Positions 18,342 to 26,833 are shown, counted from the stretch's first letter. The stretch: DNA of 64,000 nt from Burkholderiales bacterium (GCA_020848075.1 JADLAV010000018.1:78793-142792); one strand, 5' to 3'. Made by a program: numbers and translations. Notes: generated from the letters alone by a model not told the origin.

Positions 18342-19748
18342 TCACTCGACCGGCCAGCGCAGCTTGACGATCTTCTTCATGTCGAGCCGATCGGCGATGC
18401 GCATCGCGGTCGCGCGCACCTCGCGCATGATCTCCTCCTGGTCTATCCGGGTCAGGCGCCCATCGCGCACCAGCTGCTCCCCGGCCACGAACACGTGCTT
18501 CACGGTGTTGCCGGTTGCGCTGTAGACGAGGTTCGATACCGGGTTGTAGAGCGGCTGCCATTCCGACACGGTCGCGTCGAAGAGGACGAGATCGGCTTCC
18601 TTGCCCACCTCGATCGAGCCGATCCGGTCAGCGAGGCCGGCGCCCCGCGCGCCGTTGACGGTCGCCATCTCGAGCGCGTGCTCCGGCGGCATCACGCGCG
18701 GGTTGATGCGGACCTCCTTGTAGCCGCAGGCGCAGTAGCGCATCTCCTGCACCATGTCGACCGAACCAGAGCACGCATGATCGGAGCCGAGCGTGACGTT
18801 GACCCCGAGCGCCATCAACTCGGGCAGCATGCCGACGGCGAGGTTGCCGTAGCCGTTGTGGATCGAGGACGAGGGCGCGCACACCAGCGTCGGCTTACGC
18901 CTGGCGAGGAGCGCGACTTCGTGCGGCTCGAGCCAGCCCGAATGGACCACCAGCATGCGCTCGTCGAGCACGCCGAGCGACTCGAGGCGCTCGATCTCGG
19001 GCTTCCCGTACTGTGCGACGCTCGAGTCGTGGGTGCTATAGGAGAAGCACGCGTGGGTCTGGAGCGTGGCACCATGCTTGTCGGCGATCGCTTTCAGCCC
19101 GAGGATGAGCTCGTCGGAGGCGTTGTTGAGGCCACGGAACGAGGCGCTCGCCGCGAGCCGCCCGTCGTGCCCGCCGTGGTAGCGCTCGAACAGTGCTTCG
19201 GTGCTCTCCAGGCAGTGCGCGGTGGTCTCGATCATGCGCTCCGGCAGCAGCCCCATGACCGACTTGGTCTTGTCGAAGCTCGACCGCGCGATGACCATCC
19301 GCATGCCGCTCGCGGCGATCGCCTTCACGGTCGCCTCGGGATGATAGTTGCCCGGATCGATGAAGCAGGTGACGCCGTGGCGCAGCAGCTCGACCGCGGC
19401 GAGCGAGGCGCTGACGTACACGTCCTCGCCGGTCATCGCCCCTTCGTAGGGATACATGTGGTCGAACAGGAACGACTGGGCATTCGCCTCGTCGGCGAGA
19501 CCGCGCGACATCTGGAACGAGGAGTGCAGGTGGTTGTCGACGAACCCCGGCGTCGCCACCGCGCCTCTGGCATCCAGCGTGCGGCCTGCGCGCCACTCGC
19601 CCTCGAGCTCGGCCGCCTTGCCGACGGCGGCGAACTTTCCGTCCTTCACCGCGATCGCGGCGTCGCGGATGACGCGCCGCCCGGCATCGACGGTGATCAA
19701 CCAGTCGATGCCGCGCACCAGGAGATCGGCTTCGCGCGCCGTGCTCAA
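18342..19748 (-). CDS. TRZ/ATZ-type metal-dependent amidohydrolase
   Basis: 468 residues. Amidohydrolase landmarks in order: PGFVDNHLHSSF (the HxH metal pair), a His in LQTHACF, a His in MLVVHSGWL, and the metal Asp in LGSDHACSGSVD, with the N- and C-terminal strands forming the small beta-sandwich (ARGAVATPGF; GSIEVGKEADLVLFDA). This is the cytosine-deaminase/atrazine-hydrolase-like branch, which deaminates or hydrolyses C-N or C-Cl bonds on heterocycles and related compounds. The cupin gene lies 34 bp upstream on the same strand, so the two form an operon that converges on the Mo-enzyme genes. Exact substrate unknown. Confidence 0.88.
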   Translation of the reverse strand: MSTAREADLLVRGIDWLITVDAGRRVIRDAAIAVKDGKFAAVGKAAELEGEWRAGRTLDARGAVATPGFVDNHLHSSFQMSRGLADEANAQSFLFDHMYPYEGAMTGEDVYVSASLAAVELLRHGVTCFIDPGNYHPEATVKAIAASGMRMVIARSSFDKTKSVMGLLPERMIETTAHCLESTEALFERYHGGHDGRLAASASFRGLNNASDELILGLKAIADKHGATLQTHACFSYSTHDSSVAQYGKPEIERLESLGVLDERMLVVHSGWLEPHEVALLARRKPTLVCAPSSSIHNGYGNLAVGMLPELMALGVNVTLGSDHACSGSVDMVQEMRYCACGYKEVRINPRVMPPEHALEMATVNGARGAGLADRIGSIEVGKEADLVLFDATVSEWQPLYNPVSNLVYSATGNTVKHVFVAGEQLVRDGRLTRIDQEEIMREVRATAMRIADRLDMKKIVKLRWPVE

Positions 19749-19782
19749 TGTCCGCGCTCGCGTGCGAGACGGCCCCGGAGGC

Positions 19783-20259
19783 TCACTTGTTGTCCCCGAC
19801 GTAGTTCAGCTTGTCCCGGCACTTGAGCTCGATCAGGACGTTCTCCGCCGCGGACTCCTCGCACAGCATCGAGCGGTGCGTGATCCCCTTCGGGATCACG
19901 ATGACCTCGCCCTCCCTCAGGACCACCGTGCCCATCTCGGTCTCCCAGCGCAGCGCGCCGCGCACGCAGATGATGACCTCGTGGTAGTCGACGTTGCGGT
20001 GCCAGAACCCCATGTCCTCCTTCGAGCGCTTGGAGACGTCGATCTTGACCGGCGCCGAGTCGAAGAGCCGCAGCGGCGATCCGTCGGCCTTGTTGTAGTT
20101 CGACGGCTGGAACTTCGCGTCGAAGATGTTGAGATAGTGGAACAGCTCTTTCGCCTTCAACACCCCCAGGTTCTCGACCGGATTGGCATTGACCGCCAGC
20201 TCGACGTTGGTGCCGTCGATCGTGACGACTTCGCGCAGCGGAGCCTTGGGCAGTGGCAT
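19783..20259 (-). CDS. cupin protein resembling the homogentisate dioxygenase fold
   Basis: 158 residues, one cupin domain. WHRNVDYHEVIICVRGALRW is the first cupin motif, with His residues spaced as in metal cupins and an acidic residue from DYHEV. GEVIVIPKGITHRSM is the second motif with its metal His. The N-terminal 'NPVENLGVLKAKELFHYLNI' and overall spacing resemble the half-domain of homogentisate 1,2-dioxygenase-type proteins. It could be a small ring-cleaving dioxygenase or a sensor/isomerase. It is cotranscribed with the amidohydrolase and may act on its product. ATG 20259. Confidence 0.8.
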   Translation of the reverse strand: MPLPKAPLREVVTIDGTNVELAVNANPVENLGVLKAKELFHYLNIFDAKFQPSNYNKADGSPLRLFDSAPVKIDVSKRSKEDMGFWHRNVDYHEVIICVRGALRWETEMGTVVLREGEVIVIPKGITHRSMLCEESAAENVLIELKCRDKLNYVGDNK

Positions 20260-20396
20260 GGCGCATCTCTCCTGACCGAATCGACAGACCGGGGAAACCC
20301 AGGTTGAGTGGAAGGGGCGATTCTACTTCCATCCGCGGGCCGTCAAGAGGCGCGCGAGGACGCGCCGGCACAACCCGCCGTGGCTCGGCGCGCTCC

Positions 20397-20483
20397 ATGC
20401 CGCGCCGGGTGAGCGAAGCGCGCGACGACGTGCGCGTCACCAACGTGCTCTTTCCGAACGCCTTCGTCATTCCGATGCGACTG
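20397..20483 (+). pseudogene. possible decayed fragment of a Rieske oxygenase alpha subunit
   Basis: Within the 424-bp gap between the cupin and FTR1 genes one plus-strand frame reads DDVRVTNVLFPNAFVIPM, which resembles the C-terminal catalytic-domain strand ('R.TNxxFPN..IP') of ring-hydroxylating dioxygenases. Nothing protein-like precedes it, and the following codons lose this character. The match is short and from memory, so it could be chance. The rest of this gap shows no gene apart from the Fur-box-like site at its right end. Confidence 0.2.
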
Positions 20484-20642
20484 GACGCGACGCGGTCCGC
20501 AGCGTCGCTTCGCGATCCGGCATTCGCACGCGGGATCGATCCGGTCGAGGGCCGGGCGAGCTGCGGGCACGCCTCCGACGCCAGGCGACGTGCGCGCCCT
20601 CCTTGGACGCCTGCCACCCTGACTGAGACTTGCCAACGCTAA

Positions 20643-20657
20643 TGCGAAGCATTATCA
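20643..20657 (+). promoter_or_regulatory. Fur-box-like operator before FTR1
   Basis: TGCGAAG-C-ATTATCA fits the 7-1-7 Fur model (TGATAAT-N-ATTATCA) with a perfect right half and four of seven matches in the left half. It lies 27 bp before the FTR1 start codon in a locally AT-rich island. Iron-repressed expression of the permease would follow; this is inference from position and match. Confidence 0.5.
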
Positions 20658-20683
20658 TTCAGACCAATAGCCCGGAGCACGCC

Positions 20684-21532
20684 ATGTTGGGAACCGCGGT
20701 CATCGTCTTTCGTGAAGTGCTGGAAGCGGCGCTGATCGTGGCGATCGTCATGGGTGCGAGCCGCGGGCTCGCCGGCCGCGGGCGCTGGGTGAGCGCCGGC
20801 ATCGCGCTCGGCGTGATCGGATCGCTCGTCGTCGCGGGCTTCGCCGGTGCGATCTCCGAGGCGGTGGAAGGCCGCGGCCAGGAGATCATGAACGCGTCGA
20901 TCCTGCTCGCGGCGGTGGCGATGCTCGGCTGGCACAACGTCTGGATGAGCGCGCACGGGCGCAAGCTCGCCGGCGAGATGACGCGTCTCGGCCACGACGT
21001 GAGCGTCGGCGCGAAGCCGCTCTCCGCGATTCTCGTCGTCACCGGATTGGCGGTGCTGCGCGAGGGATCGGAGACGGTGCTCTTCCTCTACGGACTCGCG
21101 GCGAGCGGCACGCAGCGCGCCGGTCTCCTCGGCGGCGGCGTGCTCGGCGTTGCGGCCGGCGTGGCGCTCGGGTTCCTGCTCTACCGCGGCCTCCTGCGCA
21201 TCCCGTTGCGGCACTTCTTCCGGGTCACGGGCTGGATCGTCCTGCTGCTCGCCGCGGGGCTCGCGGCGAACGCCGCCGGGTATCTCGGCGCCGCCGAGCT
21301 GATCCCGACCCTCGCGCCGCAGGCGTGGGATACGTCGGGCATCCTGAGCCAGGACGGCACGCTCGGGCAGCTGCTGCACATCCTGATCGGCTATACCGCC
21401 CGGCCGTCGGGCATGCAGCTGGTGTTCTACGCCGTCACGCTCGCCGCGATCCTCCTCCTCATGCACGTGTTCGGCGGCAGCGACGGGCGCGGCGCACGTC
21501 GTTCGCCCGGCGAGGCGGGCGGCGCCACCTGA
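20684..21532 (+). CDS. FTR1-family iron permease
   Basis: 282 residues, about seven hydrophobic segments. Both iron-coordinating R-E-x-x-E motifs are present: REVLE at residues 10-14 in the first membrane segment and REGSE in LREGSETVLF near residue 126. ATG 20684 has GGAG six bases upstream; the longer frame from 20630 would run through the Fur-box-like site. FTR1 proteins import Fe3+ (or oxidised Fe2+) with an oxidase or periplasmic partner. No EfeO/EfeB gene is adjacent. Instead an outer-membrane-barrel candidate follows after 105 bp. Confidence 0.9.
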   Translation: MLGTAVIVFREVLEAALIVAIVMGASRGLAGRGRWVSAGIALGVIGSLVVAGFAGAISEAVEGRGQEIMNASILLAAVAMLGWHNVWMSAHGRKLAGEMTRLGHDVSVGAKPLSAILVVTGLAVLREGSETVLFLYGLAASGTQRAGLLGGGVLGVAAGVALGFLLYRGLLRIPLRHFFRVTGWIVLLLAAGLAANAAGYLGAAELIPTLAPQAWDTSGILSQDGTLGQLLHILIGYTARPSGMQLVFYAVTLAAILLLMHVFGGSDGRGARRSPGEAGGAT

Positions 21533-21637
21533 CGCCGGCATGCGCCCGCTTGCTCGTCCCCGGTCCGTGGCGCGTTGGCAGCCGCTCGTGCGACGGGGAC
21601 CGCACCGTCCCGAGAACCCGGACAGAAAGGACCTGCC

Positions 21638-22399
21638 ATGATGCGGGCTCGCTCGATTCAGCGCGCTGCCCTCGCGCTTGGCGTCGCCGCTTCGCTCGCG
21701 ATCGACACACCCGCGTGGTCTGCGCCCTTCAAGGTCTACTCGCCGAAGGTCGAGCGTGGCGTGAACGAGCTCGAGTACCGCATGTACCGCGACTTCGACC
21801 ACCGCGACGAGATCGACGGCAGCCAGGCGCACAAACTCTCCGTCGGCCGCGGGGTCACCGACTTCTGGTTCACCGAAGTCTACGCCTCGTTCGAGAAGGA
21901 AGACGGCGCGTCCCTCAAGCAAGACGCGGTGGAGTGGGAGAACAAGTTCCAGCTCACGCCGCGAGGAAAATACTGGCTCGACCTCGGCCTTCTCGCCGAG
22001 CTCGAGATGGGGACCCGCTCCGGCAGCGCCAATGAGTTCGTCCTCGGACCGCTCCTGGAAAAGGAGCTCGGCCCCCGCTGGCTCGCCACCGTGAACCTGC
22101 TCTTCGAGCGCGAATTCGGCGCGAACGCCGAATCGGGCACGACGTTCGCATACGCGGGCCGGCTCAAGCTGCGGCTGAACCAGTACTTCGATCCCGCGAT
22201 CGAGGTGTACGGCAAGCCGGGCCGGATCGGGCACTTCGGCAGCTTCTCCCGGCAGGAACACTGGGCCGGCCCCGCGTTCTACGGCAAGGTCAAACTCGAG
22301 AACGCCGGCGCGTTCGAGTACAGCGCCGCGCTACTGTTCGGGACGTCCGAGGCCGCGTCGGACCGCCGCGCCGTGCTGCGCCTCGAGTACGAGTTCTGA
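21638..22399 (+). CDS. predicted outer-membrane beta-barrel protein
   Basis: 253 residues from ATG 21638 (a second ATG follows at 21641), with AGAAAGGA upstream. A signal peptide is visible (basic MMRARSIQR, core AALALGVAASLAI, cleavage near WSA). The mature chain alternates hydrophobic and polar residues in amphipathic strands (TEVYASFEKED, WLDLGLLAELEMG, ATVNLLFEREFG, AYAGRLKLRLNQYF) and ends in the aromatic residue Phe (LRLEYEF), the usual barrel-assembly signature. Its place downstream of FTR1 suggests a role in metal acquisition, but no family name is certain. Confidence 0.75.
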   Translation: MMRARSIQRAALALGVAASLAIDTPAWSAPFKVYSPKVERGVNELEYRMYRDFDHRDEIDGSQAHKLSVGRGVTDFWFTEVYASFEKEDGASLKQDAVEWENKFQLTPRGKYWLDLGLLAELEMGTRSGSANEFVLGPLLEKELGPRWLATVNLLFEREFGANAESGTTFAYAGRLKLRLNQYFDPAIEVYGKPGRIGHFGSFSRQEHWAGPAFYGKVKLENAGAFEYSAALLFGTSEAASDRRAVLRLEYEF

Positions 22400-22438
22400 G
22401 CGCGCGCACATCGTCCTCGAGGCGCGCCATCGACGCTC

Positions 22439-22462
22439 TGCATCCCGGCCGGCCGGGATGCA
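22439..22462. repeat. perfect 24-bp palindrome
   Basis: The half-site TGCATCCCGGCC is followed directly by its exact reverse complement, with no spacer. It sits 39 bp after the barrel-protein stop and 85 bp before the DinB start, just upstream of a −10-like CATACT (22467-22472). It could be a dimeric regulator's operator over a DinB promoter or a loop-less terminator stem. Confidence 0.6.
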
Positions 22463-22546
22463 CCGGCATACTATGGCCTTCCTCGGTACCGCGCCGTGCC
22501 GCGTTCCGCTATTCCTCGGCAACGGCGGCCGCATGGAGAGCGCACG

Positions 22547-23053
22547 ATGACGAGCACGCGGACCGCACGCCTGCTCACGCGGTACAACGCGTGGGCCAAC
22601 CGAGTCATCTTCGACGCCGTCGGGGCGTTGCCGCCGGGAGAGGCGACGAAAGAGCGTCCCAGTCTCTTCCGGTCGATGGTCAAGACGCTGAACCACCTCT
22701 ACGTGGTCGATCTCATCTGGCAGGCGCACCTGGAGGGCCGGCCGCATGGCATCCCGGCGCTCAATACGGTGCTTCACCCCGAGCTTCCCGCGCTCCAGGC
22801 TGCCCAGCACGATCTCGACGCGTGGTTCATCGCCTGGAGCGACGGGCTCGTCCCGGCGGACCTCGATCGCCGGGTGAGCTTCACGCTCCTCTCCGGCAAC
22901 CACGGGGAGATGGCCGTGCGCGACATCGTCTTCCACTTCGTCAACCACACGAGCTATCACCGCGGGTTCGTCGCCAATCTCTTCTACCAGGTGCCCGCGG
23001 TTCCGCCGCTCACCGACCTGCCGATCTACCTGCGCGAGCACGGCGAGCCGTGA
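22547..23053 (+). CDS. DinB-family protein (predicted metal-dependent four-helix bundle)
   Basis: 168 residues. The DinB/YfiT pattern is visible: RYNAWANRVIFDAV near the start, the first metal His in LNHLYVVD, and the C-terminal pair in HFVNHTSYHRGFV. These three His residues form the divalent-metal site. The family includes thiol S-transferases and DNA-damage-inducible proteins of uncertain role. ATG 22547 has GGAG about 8 nt upstream; the frame from 22496 would add an Arg-rich stretch. It is followed after 58 bp by the response-regulator gene, with no evidence of shared function. Confidence 0.88.
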   Translation: MTSTRTARLLTRYNAWANRVIFDAVGALPPGEATKERPSLFRSMVKTLNHLYVVDLIWQAHLEGRPHGIPALNTVLHPELPALQAAQHDLDAWFIAWSDGLVPADLDRRVSFTLLSGNHGEMAVRDIVFHFVNHTSYHRGFVANLFYQVPAVPPLTDLPIYLREHGEP

Positions 23054-23111
23054 CCGTGTCGGGGCGGCGCTCGCCGTATATCATTGCGCCTTCCCGCCGC
23101 CGTACGCCCCC

Positions 23112-23804
23112 ATGCGCATCCTCATCGCCGAAGACGACCCCGGCCTCGCCGAGGGAATCGCGGCGTACCTGCGCCCGCTCGGCCACGCCGTGGAGGTCGC
23201 GCGGCATGGCGCGGATGCAGATGCGATGCTCGCGGGCGACCGGTTCGAGCTCGCCCTGGTCGACATCGGTCTGCCGCGTATGGACGGATTCGAAGTGCTG
23301 CGCCGCATGCGCGCGCGGGGCCAGACCACGCCGGCCATCGTGATCACCGCGCGCGACGCCCTCGACGACCGGGTGCACGGCCTCGACCTCGGCGCGGACG
23401 ACTATCTGGTGAAGCCGTTCGAGCTCGCCGAGCTCGCCGCCCGCATCCGGGCGGTCGTGCGTCGCGGGCAGACGGCGCACTCGCCGCGGCTCGTTCACGG
23501 ACCGCTCGTCCTCGACACCGAGTCCCGGCGCGCATCGCTTCGCGGCGAGCCGCTCGATCTCACCGCCCGCGAGTGGGCGGTGCTCGAGGTGCTGCTCAAG
23601 CGCGCCGAGAAGGTGGTCTCGAAGGAGCTAATCCTGCAGGCCATCTCCACCTGGGAGGATGAGCTCACGCCGAACGCGATCGAGGTCTACGTCTCGCGGC
23701 TGCGCACGAAGCTCGAGCCCGCGGACATCCGGATCCGGACGGTGCGCGGCTTCGGCTACCGGTTGGAGGAACCGCCGCAGGAAGGCGATGCGCGCGAGCA
23801 TTAG
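23112..23804 (+). CDS. OmpR/PhoB-type response regulator, TctD/QseB-like
   Basis: 230 residues. Receiver domain with acidic pair E7/D8/D9 (IAEDD), phospho-acceptor Asp51 (VDIGLPRMDG), switch Thr in VITARD and Lys in LVKPFE. A C-terminal winged-helix DNA-binding domain (LDLTAREWAVLEVLLKRAEKV; IEVYVSRLRTKLEP; IRTVRGFGYRL) completes a canonical OmpR-family regulator. The sensor kinase gene starts inside its last 17 bases, so the two are one unit. TctD/TctE pairs control tricarboxylate uptake, but no tctCBA genes are in this window and the true regulon is open. Confidence 0.94.
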   Translation: MRILIAEDDPGLAEGIAAYLRPLGHAVEVARHGADADAMLAGDRFELALVDIGLPRMDGFEVLRRMRARGQTTPAIVITARDALDDRVHGLDLGADDYLVKPFELAELAARIRAVVRRGQTAHSPRLVHGPLVLDTESRRASLRGEPLDLTAREWAVLEVLLKRAEKVVSKELILQAISTWEDELTPNAIEVYVSRLRTKLEPADIRIRTVRGFGYRLEEPPQEGDAREH

Positions 23805-25194
23805 GCTCACGCTCCTGCGGGCGCTTGCGCTGCCGATGATGGTGGTGCTCGCCGGCGGCGGCTGGTTCGCCTACCGCGTCGCGGTCGACGTGGCGAACGA
23901 CGCTTACGACCAGAGCCTGCAGAGCTCGGCGCTCGCGATCGCGAACCGCGTCCGGTTCGTGCGCGGCCAGGCCCAGTTGCTCCTGCCGGTGGAGGCCGAG
24001 CAGATGCTGCGCACCGACGAGTTCGACCGCGTGTACTTTCGGGTGCGCGATGCGCAGAATCGGCTCGTGGCGGGCGACGAAGGACTGCCGGTCCCGGAGC
24101 TCCCCGACGTGCCGAACACTTTCTCCTTCTATCACGCCGTGTACGACGGGCGGCGCATCCGCGCGGTGCGGCTGAACGTCGGCTCGGGCAACAGCCGGTT
24201 CTACGTCACGGTCGCCGAGACCACGCGCAAGCGCGAGATCGCGGTGCGGCGGCTGCTGTTCGCGCTGGTCTTGCCTGCCGCGCTCATCGTGCTCGCCGCG
24301 GCCGCGATCATCTGGTTCGGCATCTCGCGGGGTCTCGTGCCCCTGCGGCGCCTCGAGCGGGAGCTCGAGCAGCGCGGCGGGGAAGACCTCTCGCCGGTGA
24401 ACGAGGCGGACGTTCCGTACGAGGTCCGCCTCCTGGTGCGCGCCCTGAACGGGCTCCTTGGGAGATTGCGCGCCGCCGCCGCCGGGCAGCGCACGTTCCT
24501 GGAGGACGCCGCGCACCAGCTGCGCACGCCGCTCGCGAATCTGCGCATCCAGCTCGAGCTGCTCGCGCGCGAGCCGGCGTCGGAGTCGATGGCGCGCCAG
24601 CTGCAGGAGTCGGTCACGCGGACCATTCGCCTCGCGAACCAGCTGCTTGCGCTTGCGCGCGCCGAATCCGGCCAGCCGCTCGCTCCCGACTTCCGTCCGG
24701 TCAACGTCGGCGCGGTGATCGAGGAGCTGGTCGACGAATGGGTGCGGGCGGCCGACCGCAAGGCGATCGACCTCGGCTTCGATCGCCGCGAGGCGTGGAT
24801 GCTCGGCGATCCCTTCATGCTCCGCGAACTGGCCGCGAACCTGATCGACAACGCCATTGCCTACACGCAGGCGGGCGGGCGCGTTACCGCACGCTGCGGT
24901 ACGAACGACGGCACGGTCTTCCTCGAAGTCGAGGACAATGGCCCGGGCATTCCGGCAGCGGAGCGCAGCCGTGTACTCGAGCGCTTCCGGCGCGTGCCGG
25001 GAAGTCCGGGATCGGGAAGCGGCCTCGGGCTCGCGATCGCGAACGACATCGTGAAGGCGCACTCGGGCAAGCTCGTGCTCGCGGAGCCTGCCGTGCATCT
25101 CGGCACGATCGTGCGCGCGGAATTCCGCGCAACGGCGCAGCGGCCGAGCATGGGCGCGCCGCCGGCGGCACGCGCAGTTGCCGTCGGCGGGTAG
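23788..25194 (+). CDS. sensor histidine kinase, TctE-like
   Basis: 468 residues from ATG 23788, overlapping the regulator gene by 17 bases. First membrane segment ~residues 9-30 (LLRALALPMMVVLAGGGWF), a ~135-residue periplasmic sensor region of the 2CSK_N/TctE kind, second membrane segment (LLFALVLPAALIVLAAAAI), a HAMP-like linker, phospho-acceptor His243 in AAHQLRTPLANLR, N-box NLIDNAIAY, G1 DNGPGIP and G2 GSGLGLAI. It autophosphorylates and passes phosphate to the upstream regulator. The stimulus is probably a small organic acid by family analogy only. Confidence 0.93.
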   Translation: MRASIRLTLLRALALPMMVVLAGGGWFAYRVAVDVANDAYDQSLQSSALAIANRVRFVRGQAQLLLPVEAEQMLRTDEFDRVYFRVRDAQNRLVAGDEGLPVPELPDVPNTFSFYHAVYDGRRIRAVRLNVGSGNSRFYVTVAETTRKREIAVRRLLFALVLPAALIVLAAAAIIWFGISRGLVPLRRLERELEQRGGEDLSPVNEADVPYEVRLLVRALNGLLGRLRAAAAGQRTFLEDAAHQLRTPLANLRIQLELLAREPASESMARQLQESVTRTIRLANQLLALARAESGQPLAPDFRPVNVGAVIEELVDEWVRAADRKAIDLGFDRREAWMLGDPFMLRELAANLIDNAIAYTQAGGRVTARCGTNDGTVFLEVEDNGPGIPAAERSRVLERFRRVPGSPGSGSGLGLAIANDIVKAHSGKLVLAEPAVHLGTIVRAEFRATAQRPSMGAPPAARAVAVGG

Positions 25195-25206
25195 CGAGCG
25201 CGCCCG

Positions 25207-26121
25207 GTGACGCCAGCCGAATGGCTGTGGATTCCGGTCACCGTCTGGGCGGCGTTCGCGCAGACCCTGCGCAACGCAGCGCAGCGGCGGCTGATCGAAA
25301 CGCTCGGCACGCTCGGCGCCACGCTGGTGCGCTTCCTGTACGGCCTGCCGTTCGCGGCGCTCTGGCTCGCGGTCGTGCACGGGGCGAGCGGTGACGGCCT
25401 CCCCGCGCCGAACGCCGCGTTCGCGGCCTGGGTGAGTCTGGGCGCGGTGAGCCAAATGGTCGCCACCGCGCTCCTGTTGCAGGTGATGGCCGAGCGCAAC
25501 TTCGCGCTCGGCGTCGCGTATTCGAAGACCGAGATCGTCCAGGTCGCGATCTTCGGACTCGCCTTCCTCGGCGACCCGATCACCGCGGCCGCAGCGTTCG
25601 CCATCGCGTGCGGCACGGTCGGCGTGCTGCTGCTCGCGCCGGCGGATCGCGCGAGGCCGATCCGCTCGCTCGTGGCCGGCTGGGCCGCACGACCGGCCCG
25701 CCTGGGCCTCGCGTGCGGCGCGTGCTTCGCGCTCTCGGCGGTTGGAGTCCGCGGCGCGGCGCTGGCGCTCGGCGCCCCTTTCCTGATCGCCGCCGCCTAC
25801 ACGCTGCTCGCAGCGCAGCTTCTGCAAACCTTGCTGCTCGGGGGCTGGCTCGCCTGGCGCGACGCTGCGGTCATCGCGCGCGTGTTCCGGGCGTGGCGGG
25901 CCTCGCTCTTCGCGGGGTTCATGGGCGCGGCGGCATCGGCCGGCTGGTTCACCGCCATGGCGATCGAACCGGTGGCGCACGTGCGCACGCTCGGGCTCGT
26001 CGAGCTCTTGTTCAGCGCCGCGGTCTCGCGACGCTACTTCCGCGAGCGGATGACCGGCCTCGAGATCGCCGGCGTGGTGCTCCTGATGCTCGGCGTGGTG
26101 ATCGTGAGCCTGTTGCGCTGA
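25207..26121 (+). CDS. EamA/DMT-superfamily transporter
   Basis: 304 residues, about ten hydrophobic segments in two EamA repeats (first ending near residue 145 with ACGTVGVLLLAP, second ending LEIAGVVLLMLGVVIVSLL). The pattern FALGVAYSKTEIVQ in the first repeat and MAIEPVAHVRTLGLVELLFS in the second are DMT-like. Start GTG 25207, 12 bp after the kinase stop. It is probably a metabolite exporter; nothing indicates the substrate. It may be cotranscribed with the two-component genes. Confidence 0.87.
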   Translation: MTPAEWLWIPVTVWAAFAQTLRNAAQRRLIETLGTLGATLVRFLYGLPFAALWLAVVHGASGDGLPAPNAAFAAWVSLGAVSQMVATALLLQVMAERNFALGVAYSKTEIVQVAIFGLAFLGDPITAAAAFAIACGTVGVLLLAPADRARPIRSLVAGWAARPARLGLACGACFALSAVGVRGAALALGAPFLIAAAYTLLAAQLLQTLLLGGWLAWRDAAVIARVFRAWRASLFAGFMGAAASAGWFTAMAIEPVAHVRTLGLVELLFSAAVSRRYFRERMTGLEIAGVVLLMLGVVIVSLLR

Positions 26122-26152
26122 CGCGACGTGCCCCGCGCGTGCGGACCTTTCG

Positions 26153-26833
26153 TCACCGGCGCGCGCACCAGTTCTGCATTGCGCTCAGCCGCGCGTATTC
26201 CTCGGGCGAGTCGACGCGCTTCTGGCGCGCCTCGACCTCCTCGCGCACGCCCTCGAGGTAGGGCTGCAGCGTCTGTGCGATCACCGCCTCCACGTGGGTG
26301 TCGGCGGCGGCTGGCGACGCGAAGTAGAGGATGCGGTCGCCGAGCTCGTGCCCGAGGTCGACCTGGATCTGCGCCGCGAAATCCGCCAGATACTCCTGGT
26401 ACACCGCGATGTGCTTCAGCTCGTGCTCCATGGTGACGCGAAACCCGCACGAGCCCTCGGGATGCTCTCTCGCGACGAAGAGCCGCATGGGCGCGAATGC
26501 AAGCCGGACGTCGACCGACGGGCGCATGCAGTACCGATCGCGGAAGCTCTGCTTGATGCCGTTCAGCCCGAACTTCGCCTCGCTCCGCACCTGCGTCTCG
26601 ACCAGGCCGAGCACGATGGTCCCGGCGCTGTGCGCGCCGCGCGCGGTGAGATCGTCGATCGATCGGCTGAAATCCGTGGTGTAGCTCACCGGCGTGGTGG
26701 TGACGTGCACCGACGTCGGCCCGAGGCGTCGCTCGCACACGGCTTCGAACGGGCGGACCGCATCGCAGCCGGCCAGCGCCACCGCCGTGCAGAGCGCGAG
26801 CAGGAGCGAGGGGGTGCGAGCGTGGCGGTGCAC
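26153..26833 (-). CDS. lipoprotein with HExxH zinc-protease-like motif (DUF922-like)
   Basis: 226 residues using GTG 26833, which gives a compact lipoprotein signal: basic HRHAR, core LLLALCTAVALAG, lipobox L-A-G-C. A longer frame to ATG 26899 would bury the signal behind 22 extra residues. The mature part contains TVxHELKH (seen as TMEHELKHIAVYQEYL), a HExxH motif with a further helix, and a conserved Cys pair (C in DRYCMRP and SCGF). The layout resembles DUF922-type secreted zincins. It would act at the inner or outer membrane facing the periplasm. Activity is inferred from the motif only. Confidence 0.75.
   Translation of the reverse strand: MHRHARTPSLLLALCTAVALAGCDAVRPFEAVCERRLGPTSVHVTTTPVSYTTDFSRSIDDLTARGAHSAGTIVLGLVETQVRSEAKFGLNGIKQSFRDRYCMRPSVDVRLAFAPMRLFVAREHPEGSCGFRVTMEHELKHIAVYQEYLADFAAQIQVDLGHELGDRILYFASPAAADTHVEAVIAQTLQPYLEGVREEVEARQKRVDSPEEYARLSAMQNWCARR

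Noticed and set aside
23112..25194. Assignment as the tricarboxylate-uptake regulator pair TctD/TctE
   Set aside because: Sequence style fits, but no tctCBA genes are nearby, so a specific tricarboxylate role is not claimed.
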